From assembly GCA_020629195.1 (NCBI GenBank), contig JAHDDT010000010.1, forward strand, positions 1-34,768: a stretch of DNA of 34,768 nt. Direction: 5' to 3'. This stretch comes from Hellea sp. (GTDB lineage: Bacteria > Pseudomonadota > Alphaproteobacteria > Caulobacterales > Maricaulaceae). Shown in pieces: positions 10,319 through 19,900 of the stretch; position 1 is the first letter of the stretch; the number at the start of each line of letters is the position of its first letter. Below the pieces are notes generated by a model. The model had not been told where the DNA came from, searched no databases, and worked only from the letters and a program-made list of their open reading frames with translations. The translations under genes were made by a program, and so were the position numbers.

Positions 10319-11632
10319 ATGATTTACCCCACACCCCGCGCAGCGATAGTGATGGCCATCGGACTGCCGGTGACCTTAATTATTGCTGTGCTTTTCCCAG
10401 CCCTCTGGGCTTTGGGCGCGGCCTGGATTGCCGGGTTGGTGGGTTTCATTATTTTAGACATTTTCCTGTCGGTTCCGCGCCAGAAAATGTCTTTTGATGT
10501 CAAAGCGCCAAGCAGTTTTTTTATCGGCGAGACAGAGCAAGTCTGGTTTAAATATGACTATGGAAGTGGCTCTGCCCCGCGGTCCCCAGAATGCAGGCTG
10601 TCTGTCAATGACCGCTTTTCTGTGGCGCCGCAGCACTTTTACGGCCAAGCCGCCAATGGTGCCGTTCTCGCAGCCTTTGATTTAAAAACGGAGCGGCGCG
10701 GTGACGGTGAAATTCAGCGTCTCTGGACGCGGTGGCAAGGCCCCTTAGGGCTTATCTGGCGTCAGACCACAGAAGTTCTCGATATAGATATACCCGTTGT
10801 ACCCAATACGCGATTGGTCAAAGATAAAGCGATTGAGATTTTTTCGCGCGACGCCACATTTGGTCAAAAAATTCAGGATGAGCGCGGCGAAGGCACGGAA
10901 TTTGACGCCCTCACGGAATTTCAAACGGGCATGGATAAACGCGCGATTGATTGGAAACATTCAGCCCGTCACCGTGTTTTACTCGCCAAGGAATTTCGGA
11001 CGGAGCGCAACCATAACATTGTTTTTGCGCTCGATAGCGGGCATCTGATGTGCGAACCTATTCGCGGCATGACCAAGCTAGACTGGTCGCTAAATGCGTC
11101 TCTGCTGATGGCCTATGTCAGCCTTAAAATTGGCGACCGCATTGGCTATTTTGCCTTTGACCAAAAGCCTTATTTTTATAGCCAGCCCATTGCAGGTGCT
11201 AATAGTTTTCCGCACCTCCAGCGCCTCACGAGCCAGATTGATTATTCGCATAATGAAACAAATTTTACGCTTGGGCTGTCACAGCTCGCGCAAAGCCTGA
11301 AACGGCGTACCTTGATTGTCGTCTTTACAGATTTTGTCGATACAACCAATGCAGAGCTGATGATTGAAAATATGGGCCGCCTGATGCGCCGGCATATTGT
11401 GATTTTTGTTGCCTTTCGCGACGAAGCGCTTGAGCAGCTTACCAGTAAAACAGCCAAAGATACGGATGATATTTCCCGCGCCGTTATTGCAGAAAATTTG
11501 ATGATGGAACGCGAAGTGGTAATTGCACGTCTACGCCGCATGGGGGTTCATATCGTAGATGTCGAAGCGGATAAAATCAGCAATGCCGTCCTCAATAAAT
11601 ATCTTGAGCTTAAGCGGCGGGAGGCGATTTAA
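10319..11632 (+). CDS. DUF58 domain-containing protein (vWA-like)
   Basis: EFDALTEFQTGMDKRAIDWKHSARHRVLLAKEFRTERNHNIVFALDSGHLM, classic DUF58 core; follows MoxR. Confidence 0.93.
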   Translation: MIYPTPRAAIVMAIGLPVTLIIAVLFPALWALGAAWIAGLVGFIILDIFLSVPRQKMSFDVKAPSSFFIGETEQVWFKYDYGSGSAPRSPECRLSVNDRFSVAPQHFYGQAANGAVLAAFDLKTERRGDGEIQRLWTRWQGPLGLIWRQTTEVLDIDIPVVPNTRLVKDKAIEIFSRDATFGQKIQDERGEGTEFDALTEFQTGMDKRAIDWKHSARHRVLLAKEFRTERNHNIVFALDSGHLMCEPIRGMTKLDWSLNASLLMAYVSLKIGDRIGYFAFDQKPYFYSQPIAGANSFPHLQRLTSQIDYSHNETNFTLGLSQLAQSLKRRTLIVVFTDFVDTTNAELMIENMGRLMRRHIVIFVAFRDEALEQLTSKTAKDTDDISRAVIAENLMMEREVVIARLRRMGVHIVDVEADKISNAVLNKYLELKRREAI

Positions 11633-12633
11633 TGGCAGGTCAAATCACCTTAAAAAGCCACCGCTTTAGAACTGAGCGCGAAGCCAGTTGGCGCGAATTA
11701 GAAGTCATCCTGAAAGCCATTGAAGGCCGCGGGATGAAGTCACTCTCTGACGCGCAAATCGTGGCCTTGCCGCGGCTTTACCGCTCAACACTGTCGTCAC
11801 TTTCTGTTGCGCGAGCGACCTCTCTCGACCAAGGCGTTATTCTCTATCTTGAGAGCCTCACCGCGCGCGCCTATTATATTCTTTATGGCTCTCAAGTTAG
11901 CCTTGGAAAACGCATCTCAACATTTTTTCTACGGGACTGGCCCTTAGCCGCGAAAGCCCTTTGGAAAGAAACGGCCATCTCTGCGGCGCTGACATTGCTC
12001 GCCGCCGTCCTCGCCTTTATCCTCGTAAAAAATAATCCGGATTGGTTCTATACCTTCATGCCAGACAGTATGGCGGCAGGACGCACGCCTGCGGCCTCGG
12101 CGGAGACATTGCGCGAAACGCTTTACCATGATGAAGGGGCAGACGGGCTGGGCATATTCGCCTCCTACCTCTTTAGTCACAATTCCAAAGTCGCCATGTT
12201 TGCCTTTGCGCTTGGCTTTGCGTTCTGCATTCCAACCGCGATTTTGCTGCTTTATAATGGCTTCATACTCGGCAGTTTTATTGCTATCTTTTCAGAGAAA
12301 AGCCTAGGCTTTGAAGTCGGCGGATGGCTTATTATTCACGGCGCGACAGAAATATTTGCCATTATCCTCGCTGGCGCGGCAGGTATGCATATCGGAAAGG
12401 CTGTGGCATTCCCGGGCGAGCTCACCCGAACGGAGTCCGCCTCCAAAGCGGGAGGAGCCGCCTCGCTGCTTATGGCGGGGGTTGTAATTATGCTCTTTTT
12501 TGCAGGATTGCTGGAAGGGTTTGGACGGCAGCTTATTACAAATGATTTCATACGTTACGCTATTGGCCTCAGCACGCTTACGATATGGGTGCTGTATTTT
12601 TATGGCCCTCGCCGCAAAGAGGCTGACACATAA
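11632..12633 (+). CDS. Stage II sporulation protein M (SpoIIM) family membrane protein
   Basis: FLFSHNSKVAMFAFALGF-like segment (YLFSHNSKVAMFAFALGFAFCIPTAILLLYNGFILG) and HGATEIFAIILAGAAGMHIGKA. Confidence 0.9.
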   Translation: MAGQITLKSHRFRTEREASWRELEVILKAIEGRGMKSLSDAQIVALPRLYRSTLSSLSVARATSLDQGVILYLESLTARAYYILYGSQVSLGKRISTFFLRDWPLAAKALWKETAISAALTLLAAVLAFILVKNNPDWFYTFMPDSMAAGRTPAASAETLRETLYHDEGADGLGIFASYLFSHNSKVAMFAFALGFAFCIPTAILLLYNGFILGSFIAIFSEKSLGFEVGGWLIIHGATEIFAIILAGAAGMHIGKAVAFPGELTRTESASKAGGAASLLMAGVVIMLFFAGLLEGFGRQLITNDFIRYAIGLSTLTIWVLYFYGPRRKEADT

Positions 12634-13490
12634 TGGCGAGTGTCATCTCACAGCGCAAAGTCGATCAAAGGCGGCTTATCACGCCTGAAGGTATCGACTT
12701 ACAAGTTCAGCTCGCGGATATTGGCGCGCGTATTGGCGCCTACGTAATTGACCAAATCATTATCAATGTTGGGCTGGTCGCGGCTTTTTTCCTTATTATT
12801 TTTGGCGGTATATCCGCAGGACCCGACGTCGCGATTACAATTTTTATATTGGTCAATTTCTTTGTACGTAATTTTTATTACATGTTTTTCGAAATGGGGC
12901 CCAAAGCCGCAACACCTGGCAAACGCATGAGCAAAATTCGCGTGGCCTCTCGCACCCATGCCCGCCTGACCGCCAATGCAGTCTTTGCCCGTAATGCCCT
13001 ACGCGAAATAGAAATTAACCTGCCGCTTTCATTCTTGTTTATGAGCGGCAGTGCCGTGGATGGCTGGATATCTTTACTAGGTCTGCTTTGGAGCGGTATT
13101 TTCCTTTTCTTCCCGCTCTTTAATAAAGACCGCCTCCGCGCGGGCGATCTGATTGCAGGAACATGGGTTGTGCGCGCGCCGAAACCGATATTGGCTAAAG
13201 ACCTCGCCTCAGAAAACGCCGATTTAGACTCTGCCTTTACCTTTACGCCTGAGCAGGTCGAAGCTTATGGCGTGCATGAGCTACATGTTCTGGAAAATGT
13301 CATCCGCGCGAATGAGCCCCAAACCGTCAAAGATGTGGCTGATCGTATTCGCAATAAAATAAAATGGTCCAAAGGCATGTCCGAAGGCGATTTAGATTTC
13401 CTAAAAGCCTATTATGCAGCCCTGAGAGGACGCCTCGAAACCCGCCTTCTATTCGGGGTTCGCCGTAAAGATAAGTTTGATAAAACGTAA
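12633..13490 (+). CDS. RDD family membrane protein
   Basis: ADIGARIGAYVIDQIIIN, ATPGKRMSKIRV, FFPLFNKDRLRAGDLIAGTWVV. Confidence 0.9.
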   Translation: MASVISQRKVDQRRLITPEGIDLQVQLADIGARIGAYVIDQIIINVGLVAAFFLIIFGGISAGPDVAITIFILVNFFVRNFYYMFFEMGPKAATPGKRMSKIRVASRTHARLTANAVFARNALREIEINLPLSFLFMSGSAVDGWISLLGLLWSGIFLFFPLFNKDRLRAGDLIAGTWVVRAPKPILAKDLASENADLDSAFTFTPEQVEAYGVHELHVLENVIRANEPQTVKDVADRIRNKIKWSKGMSEGDLDFLKAYYAALRGRLETRLLFGVRRKDKFDKT

Positions 13491-13556
13491 GGTAACGCGC
13501 TATTGAACCCAAAGACGCCCTGCCTTAAAGACGAGAAAATTTTACGAGGATCCCTC

Positions 13557-14513
13557 ATGGCGAATATTGTCATTTCAGGCTGCGGAAATATTGGAAGCCG
13601 CCTTCTACAATCTGTTTCAAATATTGATGATCCAGATATCGGCACGCTTGATATTTACGGCATTGACCCGTTTCAAAGCTCACTTGACATGTCCACCGAG
13701 CGCTTCCATCAAGAAAATAAAGGGGGGCACAACCTCCATATGAGTATCGAGAATTCTGACCTGCCCTCAGAAACCGACCTTCTCATAGTTTCCGTGGACG
13801 CCGCTAATCGATTAGCTGCTCTGACCGCTGTGCTTGAGCACTGCAAACCAAAAGCTATTATTTTAGAAAAAATTCTATTCAACAAGTTTGAAGAATTTGA
13901 CACGGTTCAGACCATTTTAGATGAACTTGGCGTTCCTTGCTGGGTCAATTGTTCGCGCAATATATGGCCAGGCTATCAATCTCTTAAAGAGACTTTAAAC
14001 GGCAAGCCTGTTAAATCCTATATAGTTTCAGGTTCGGATTGGGGCTTGGGATGTAACGCCATTCATTTCATAGCGGCCTTGGAATATGTCGCAGGAGACA
14101 CAGTAACTTCGCTAGAAATGGACCAAGATACAGCGCTGATCCGAAAGTCAAAACGTGCAGGCTATAAAGAAGTCACGGGCACACTCCGCGGCATAACCGC
14201 CTCGGGCGGCACAATTTCGCTGTCTTCCCTACCTGTTGAAGGGCAAGCTATTTCCGTTGTCCTAGAAGCCGGAGACGATAGTTATGAAATTGCTGAGGGA
14301 AAAACGATAGCTCTTAATGGCGGCGACAAAGACCCCTTCCCAATGCTATATACGAGTCAACTCACAGCGCCTCTGGTCAAAATTTTAAAAGAAGGACAGT
14401 CTGATTTACCAAGCTATACACAATCCGTTCATCAGCATAAGATATTGTTCAAAGCTCTAAATGATGTGTTTTATGGAGTGGGAAATAGTGAGGTTCAATG
14501 TCCAGTGACATAA
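13557..14513 (+). CDS. Gfo/Idh/MocA-like NAD(P)-binding protein (putative sugar oxidoreductase)
   Basis: N-terminal Rossmann IVISGCGNIGSRLLQ, AIILEKILFN at the usual EKP position, CWVNCSRNIWPGYQSLKE. ATG 13557 with ACGAGGA upstream preferred over the track TTG at 13503. Confidence 0.65.
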   Translation: MANIVISGCGNIGSRLLQSVSNIDDPDIGTLDIYGIDPFQSSLDMSTERFHQENKGGHNLHMSIENSDLPSETDLLIVSVDAANRLAALTAVLEHCKPKAIILEKILFNKFEEFDTVQTILDELGVPCWVNCSRNIWPGYQSLKETLNGKPVKSYIVSGSDWGLGCNAIHFIAALEYVAGDTVTSLEMDQDTALIRKSKRAGYKEVTGTLRGITASGGTISLSSLPVEGQAISVVLEAGDDSYEIAEGKTIALNGGDKDPFPMLYTSQLTAPLVKILKEGQSDLPSYTQSVHQHKILFKALNDVFYGVGNSEVQCPVT

Positions 14514-16552
14514 AGACAGTAGAACATGCTGAAACTGACGCGGAAAACCCAAAAACCGCTACATCAACGCCGTGCAATATTGTCTTTTTATCCATTCCTC
14601 CTGCTGCGCTCGACACGCCCCTAACAGGCTATGCAGCACGCATAATCAAAGAGTCTGACGCAACGCTTGTTCTAAACTTTGGCGGAAAATTAATGGATTT
14701 TGTGCGCCGGCAAGGGCCGCAAAACCTCATGAGTCTGTCTGATTCACGCAATCTAGACTCCGCGACAGAGCGGGAACTCTTCTCACTTGTCAATTATGAT
14801 ATCTCAACGATTGGCCTCGCTTTAGACGATGTTCGCGTTTCCAAAGTGCCTACAGGATCAGCTTGGGCCTTGGGATTAAGACCCCTGATTTTCAGAGAGC
14901 TCTATGCGGCACATCGCTTGCGCCGGGTTATGGAAGAAGGGTACCGCTCAATTGTTGTGGTTAGCAGCGCAATCTCTATTGTTGAAAAAGCCGTTTTATC
15001 GCGGCTGATCGACTTGCAGCGCAATGGCGACGTTATTGTCAATGGCGTAGGCCAGATAAAAAAAGGCTTAGTGGAAACAGTAAACGTTGCTGACATTATG
15101 ACGATCAGAGCCAAGCTCGCTAAAAGACGACATAACCTTGAACTCACCGCCGCGCCATTTGACGTGGAAACACTCGCAGGGGATTTTAGCGCCATTAAAG
15201 GAGAGCAACCCTCACCCGCGGATGTTTTGCTCTTACATCTGACGGATAATGCGATGTTCCACCAGAATGTCATCCCCGTATTAGACGAGCTCCAAAGACG
15301 GAAAGTCAACGCAGCCGTTTTGATGGCCGGAGGCTTTAGCACAGAACTCTATAAAGGCCGAAAATTAGCCGAAAAATGGAATGTTGCCTCTGTAAATCAG
15401 AAGTTTGAAATTACGGATGTCGAGCAAACCGCGAGAATACAAAACGCAATTCGAGATCGCATTGAAGCGAGCTGCATAGGCCTGATACCGCCTGTCAGTT
15501 GGGCTCCGGTGCTCGCAACGCAATCAAAATCTTACATGAACAGAACCGTCAATCAACTTCTGATCTTTCATAAGGCTTTCAACGTTATGATAGGACGGAC
15601 GAAAGCGACGTCTATTTATATGACTCAATCGCCAGACACCAATCCATTGGCTTATCTGGCAGTAGCCGCAAGTGGCAGCCGGGCAAGATCCTTTTATAGT
15701 TTTTCTGCTTTTCTTAATGGTAGTGAAAGAACACTTCCATTCGTGGCCCCTGCCATACTTTTGGCGGGCGGGCAGCATGATATCGATATTTTAAAAGCGC
15801 GAAATAGTGACGTGGCCGCAGAAGCTAGCGTAGTTGGAATACCTGCTTTGGATGCTTTAATTGATGCCAATAAAGACGACGAACGTCTCAAGCTCGCGAG
15901 CGTCTTGGACGCCTCTGCGCGACGTCCAATTATAACCATCATGACAAGCCGTACCTCTCCTGAAGATGAAGATCCGTGGATAGCTCGCCTCGTTAGATGG
16001 AGTGCAAAACAAGATATAGATGTCATTTTAGCCCGTACTTCTCGTAAAGGGACCGCAGATTTGTCAAAGTTTATGAATATGGCAAAGAGCCAGGACTGGA
16101 CTCATGTGACTCTCGTTGAGCAGACAGATCTTGTGAATGCCGCTCTAATTGCTAGCGATTTAGTCGTTACGAATAAACCCGCTTTGGTCTATAGTGCGAT
16201 CTCTACAGGTGTTCCTATAATACAAACAACTATTGGCGACAGCCTCCTGATGCCTGTAGAAAAAGGTATGGGTTTTACGGCTTCATCTGAAACGCAATTG
16301 CAAGACATCATAAATAGCGCATTATTAGATGACGGATTTATTCCTGCTGATATTCAACAACGCAGAAAAGAGTTTTTAAATAGACTCAACGATGGCACCA
16401 CAGAGACGGCAGCGCAACGCATCGTACAAAAATTCCTAGATACAGATGGAATTATAAATTTTGAGACACCTTTTGTTGAAAAACTTATGCCAGGGCGTTT
16501 TCCGAATGAAATTTTTAGTATCATTTCGCGCGCTAATTTCAATACAGTTTAA
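14498..16552 (+). CDS. Large protein with GT-B-like glycosyltransferase C-terminal half; putative surface glycan transferase
   Basis: 684 aa. Repeating beta-alpha segments and C-terminal TDLVNAALIASDLVVTNKPALVYSAISTGVPIIQT, resembling nucleotide-sugar-binding halves of GT-B/CDP-glycerol-transferase-like enzymes. Overlaps the previous CDS by 16 nt with GAGG upstream. Confidence 0.5.
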   Translation: MSSDIKTVEHAETDAENPKTATSTPCNIVFLSIPPAALDTPLTGYAARIIKESDATLVLNFGGKLMDFVRRQGPQNLMSLSDSRNLDSATERELFSLVNYDISTIGLALDDVRVSKVPTGSAWALGLRPLIFRELYAAHRLRRVMEEGYRSIVVVSSAISIVEKAVLSRLIDLQRNGDVIVNGVGQIKKGLVETVNVADIMTIRAKLAKRRHNLELTAAPFDVETLAGDFSAIKGEQPSPADVLLLHLTDNAMFHQNVIPVLDELQRRKVNAAVLMAGGFSTELYKGRKLAEKWNVASVNQKFEITDVEQTARIQNAIRDRIEASCIGLIPPVSWAPVLATQSKSYMNRTVNQLLIFHKAFNVMIGRTKATSIYMTQSPDTNPLAYLAVAASGSRARSFYSFSAFLNGSERTLPFVAPAILLAGGQHDIDILKARNSDVAAEASVVGIPALDALIDANKDDERLKLASVLDASARRPIITIMTSRTSPEDEDPWIARLVRWSAKQDIDVILARTSRKGTADLSKFMNMAKSQDWTHVTLVEQTDLVNAALIASDLVVTNKPALVYSAISTGVPIIQTTIGDSLLMPVEKGMGFTASSETQLQDIINSALLDDGFIPADIQQRRKEFLNRLNDGTTETAAQRIVQKFLDTDGIINFETPFVEKLMPGRFPNEIFSIISRANFNTV

Positions 16553-16590
16553 GGACCTAAGCCACTGCCATAAGTAACTGGACTTAACAT

Positions 16591-16633
16591 TAGAATGGTA
16601 TTCTAGAGGTGAAGTTTTCAATTGTTTCCTCTA
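16591..16633. promoter_or_regulatory. Inverted repeats upstream of the small ORF
   Basis: TAGAAT-GGT-ATTCTA (16591-16605) and overlapping TAGAGG (16604-16609)/CCTCTA (16628-16633). Confidence 0.35.
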
Positions 16634-16707
16634 ATATTTTTGACTAGAAGGCCACAAAGCTTGGGGCGAATGCTAGGCTAATAATTGAATATTTTTGGAG
16701 AAATATC

Positions 16708-16875
16708 ATGAGACAAGTTGCAAAGAAATCAGTTGCAGAACTAAAATCTCTAAGCGAAGAGCTCGCACTTGAAGCTTCTATTGCGCAATATCGTGCTGAC
16801 ATCGTCGAAGCTAATGTGCGCAAAATGAAAAGCCAAGCGGAATATACAAAACTCCGCAATGCTATTAAGCGCTAG
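16708..16875 (+). CDS. Small 55-aa charged, probably helical protein (absent from the supplied ORF track)
   Basis: ATG with GGAG 7 nt upstream; translation MRQVAKKSVAELKSLSEELALEASIAQYRADIVEANVRKMKSQAEYTKLRNAIKR*. Below the apparent 60-aa track cutoff. Confidence 0.7.
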   Translation: MRQVAKKSVAELKSLSEELALEASIAQYRADIVEANVRKMKSQAEYTKLRNAIKR

Positions 16876-16883
16876 AAAATTAT

Positions 16884-16914
16884 GGCCCCGACCCAAACTT
16901 TAGGGTCAAAGGCC
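16884..16914 (+). promoter_or_regulatory. Possible stem-loop between small ORF and 1277-aa ORF
   Basis: GGCC-CC-GACCC-AAACTTTA-GGGTC-AAA-GGCC: two stacked short stems with an internal loop. Confidence 0.35.
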
Positions 16915-16936
16915 AAGACTTTACCTACACATACTT

Positions 16937-19900
16937 GTGACATATTCAGCTGAATATGAGACGCAACGAACGGGCCTCAGGCTCGTTCTACTGTCTTTGA
17001 TTAACCGTATTTTTTTATGGTTTCTGACTCGCTTCTCGTCTCAAGCTGGTACAAGTCCCTTGTGGCGGCTTTGCAGCCGCTTTTTGTTTGCAGAAATGCG
17101 CATTCGCCAATGGCGTGGCCCTTTATCCGCAAAACCCTATATTCAGTTCGAACATTTTTTTGCTAATTCCCCAGAGCATCTAGAACGCTTTCAGAATTTT
17201 GTAGCGGGTCAGGAAATTTTCGTTGATCTCTTAGCGGCAAATTGGTTCGAATATTTACCCATTAAAGACCGTGTCCCAGTTACCTCACTTTTTCGGCGTA
17301 TATATGAAAAAGAAAATGTGTGGCTGTCTTACCGGAACCGCCCAGCAATTGTTGACCGGATTCAAACCTTAGAAAATGTGGATCAAGACTCTCTTCCAGA
17401 AGATGTTTTCAGATCACCCGAACCCTCTGTTAGTGGCGGCATGGCCCTATGGTTAGTCCTGTCGAAATCAGTTTCAGCTTTCTGGAACACGATCGAAACA
17501 GGTTTTTCAATCATTTTTCGTACTATAGACAAGTTGTTTTCTTCAATAACCCTCGCAATTTTAACGATACCACTTTTGATTATAGGTCTTTTCAGATTTG
17601 TCTCTCCATCGGTTGGAGCATGGATAACACGTTGCAAAATAAGCCAATTAGCGGGCTTAAAACCTGGATCAAAAAAGATCGGAAACCTGCTCAGCGGGTA
17701 TGAAACAAAATATACAAATAATGCTGACCAAGTAAAAAAAATCGGACAAATTTTAAGTCAGCCCGCCATGCGCCCTGTTCTTTCTGAGAACGGCCTCGAT
17801 AATCTTGAATTTAAAGACCGTGTATTAGTCACATCCCTTTTGCGCCGCTGCGCAGCCAGTGATCCCGAGTTCAAAAATGTTATAGACAGAGCTGCACTTA
17901 ATGAAGCCATCGCAGTTAAAAACCAACGTGATGTCGCGCAATTAACGCGTCCAAACGAAAAACAGAAAGCCGAATGGGAAATCTTTAAAAAGACTAATCC
18001 TGGAAACAAACATAAACACGCGAAATCTACTGACAAACCTACAGAAAACAAAAGACCTGTTCGGGCATCACTTCCCCCCACAAGTGAGTCTGTGCTTCAG
18101 AAGGACGGCTGGTTCCTGCCAGCAGATCCTATGGCTATGCAAGTGGCGACAGCGGTGCGGGAACGTGCTTTTGGTGACGCGACCAGACTCATAAATAATC
18201 CTGACAATTTTGAAACGCTTTCTCAACCAATGAAAGTGAAATCCGCTGCCATTATGGCTTTGTTACAAGAGCCGCTCGCTCATGATGTTACGGAATATGG
18301 AATTGATGAAGAGCTTTTGGTTCCCAAGCGCATTACGAACCGCGCCGCCAAAGCCCAAGCTGACGCCGCTTTTGCAATGGCTGCGAAACAGCTCTATCCT
18401 GTTTTTGAAGGCGAAGCCGCACGTTCTCCTATCGCGTGCTGGACGACGCTTGAGGACGTATTAGATGACGATACAGAATTTTCATATGCCGCAGAAATTT
18501 TAACAGCTTCATATTCAGATATCCCGTTCAGGCGAATCTCTGACAGATCAGTATCGTTTGATATTTTCTTGATTTTACGACTCGAAGAAATTTTAGAGAA
18601 AATCCGGCTCTGGGTTGACTGGGACGCCTGCCCCGCATCTGCCCTTACGGCTTATGCCTATGCAGCAGCAATGATTGGCGACAAATCTAATTTCGATTTC
18701 TTCATCGCGACATTAGACGGGTTTGACGATGTTCCGCAGCGCTTTGTTATTAATCTGAGAGATAGTTTCTTTAAATATGGAATGCATAGAATTGATGCCG
18801 TCCTATCACCTGGCACCGCTCGTTCAACACCTTCACTTTTGGAGTCTCTGGATAAAGAAAAAAAATATTTGTGCTTGGTCGAGCGCGGCGCACGCATCCA
18901 AGTCCTGCGGCACATTGAGGGCGTTAGTAATAATTTGACTTGCGGGCCTGTCGCGCCCGTCGATGCCGTAAAATACCCGTCTTCGGCGAACTTAGTTCAA
19001 GCCGAAGATTTTATTCCCATTTACTCCACGGAAGATATGGAAATCGGCTTGGAAGTTGATCGCCTGACGGAACATTATCTAAACCATGCAGCGGATAAAT
19101 TCAGAGAGACAGGCGTTGCAGAGCTATATGAAAAAGGCATCGAAATCGCTCATGCCTTGGTATTTTTAGCACTTTACCGCTCAATGATTTCAGCCAGAAT
19201 TTGTGAAAAATTAATGGCGCGAGCCAAAGAATATGATGGTATCATTCTACTCACTAAGACTGGTGATATTTTGGGTAATATGATCGCTCCTGCGATTAAA
19301 GCCGTTGGTAGTGAAAATGTTTTTGTTTCCCTTGGTTCCAGACGCTCTGATGAATATTTTAGCGCCCTAACCACAATGCGGGCTTGCGCCAGAACAACCC
19401 CGGAAACTCGCCCTGTAAAACCAATACCTGTCCTCGATAACCCTGACGCTTGGATGGCTGGGATGACGAGTTGGATTTCTGAGACTATTAGCTTTCACAG
19501 CAAAGCTGTTAAAAAGCTGGGCCCTGGCCCCTATTCCATAATGGGATTTGAACAAGTCAACGGATTTTATGACAGCTACAGGGCTTTGATACGTGAGGGA
19601 CTACCCCATAGTCATGTCGAGCTTTTCAGCTCTACTGGCAATGTTCAGCTTCACGACCACATGCTAGAAGGCGGATTTGCGCCTTATGAAACTGATTATG
19701 AACTTCGACATTGCGTTTTACGCAGACGCTCTCCAGACGCCAGAAATTGGGTTACGCCTTTTGTTCAATCACTTCGCGAAGGTTTTGATGACATCGAAAG
19801 TCCCTACCTGCCGATGTTCAAAAATCTATTTGTAAACAGTGCTGAATCAGCTTTAGCGCAGCGTCTTCCGCAATCCATGGACGCTCTGAGCTATTTCCGC

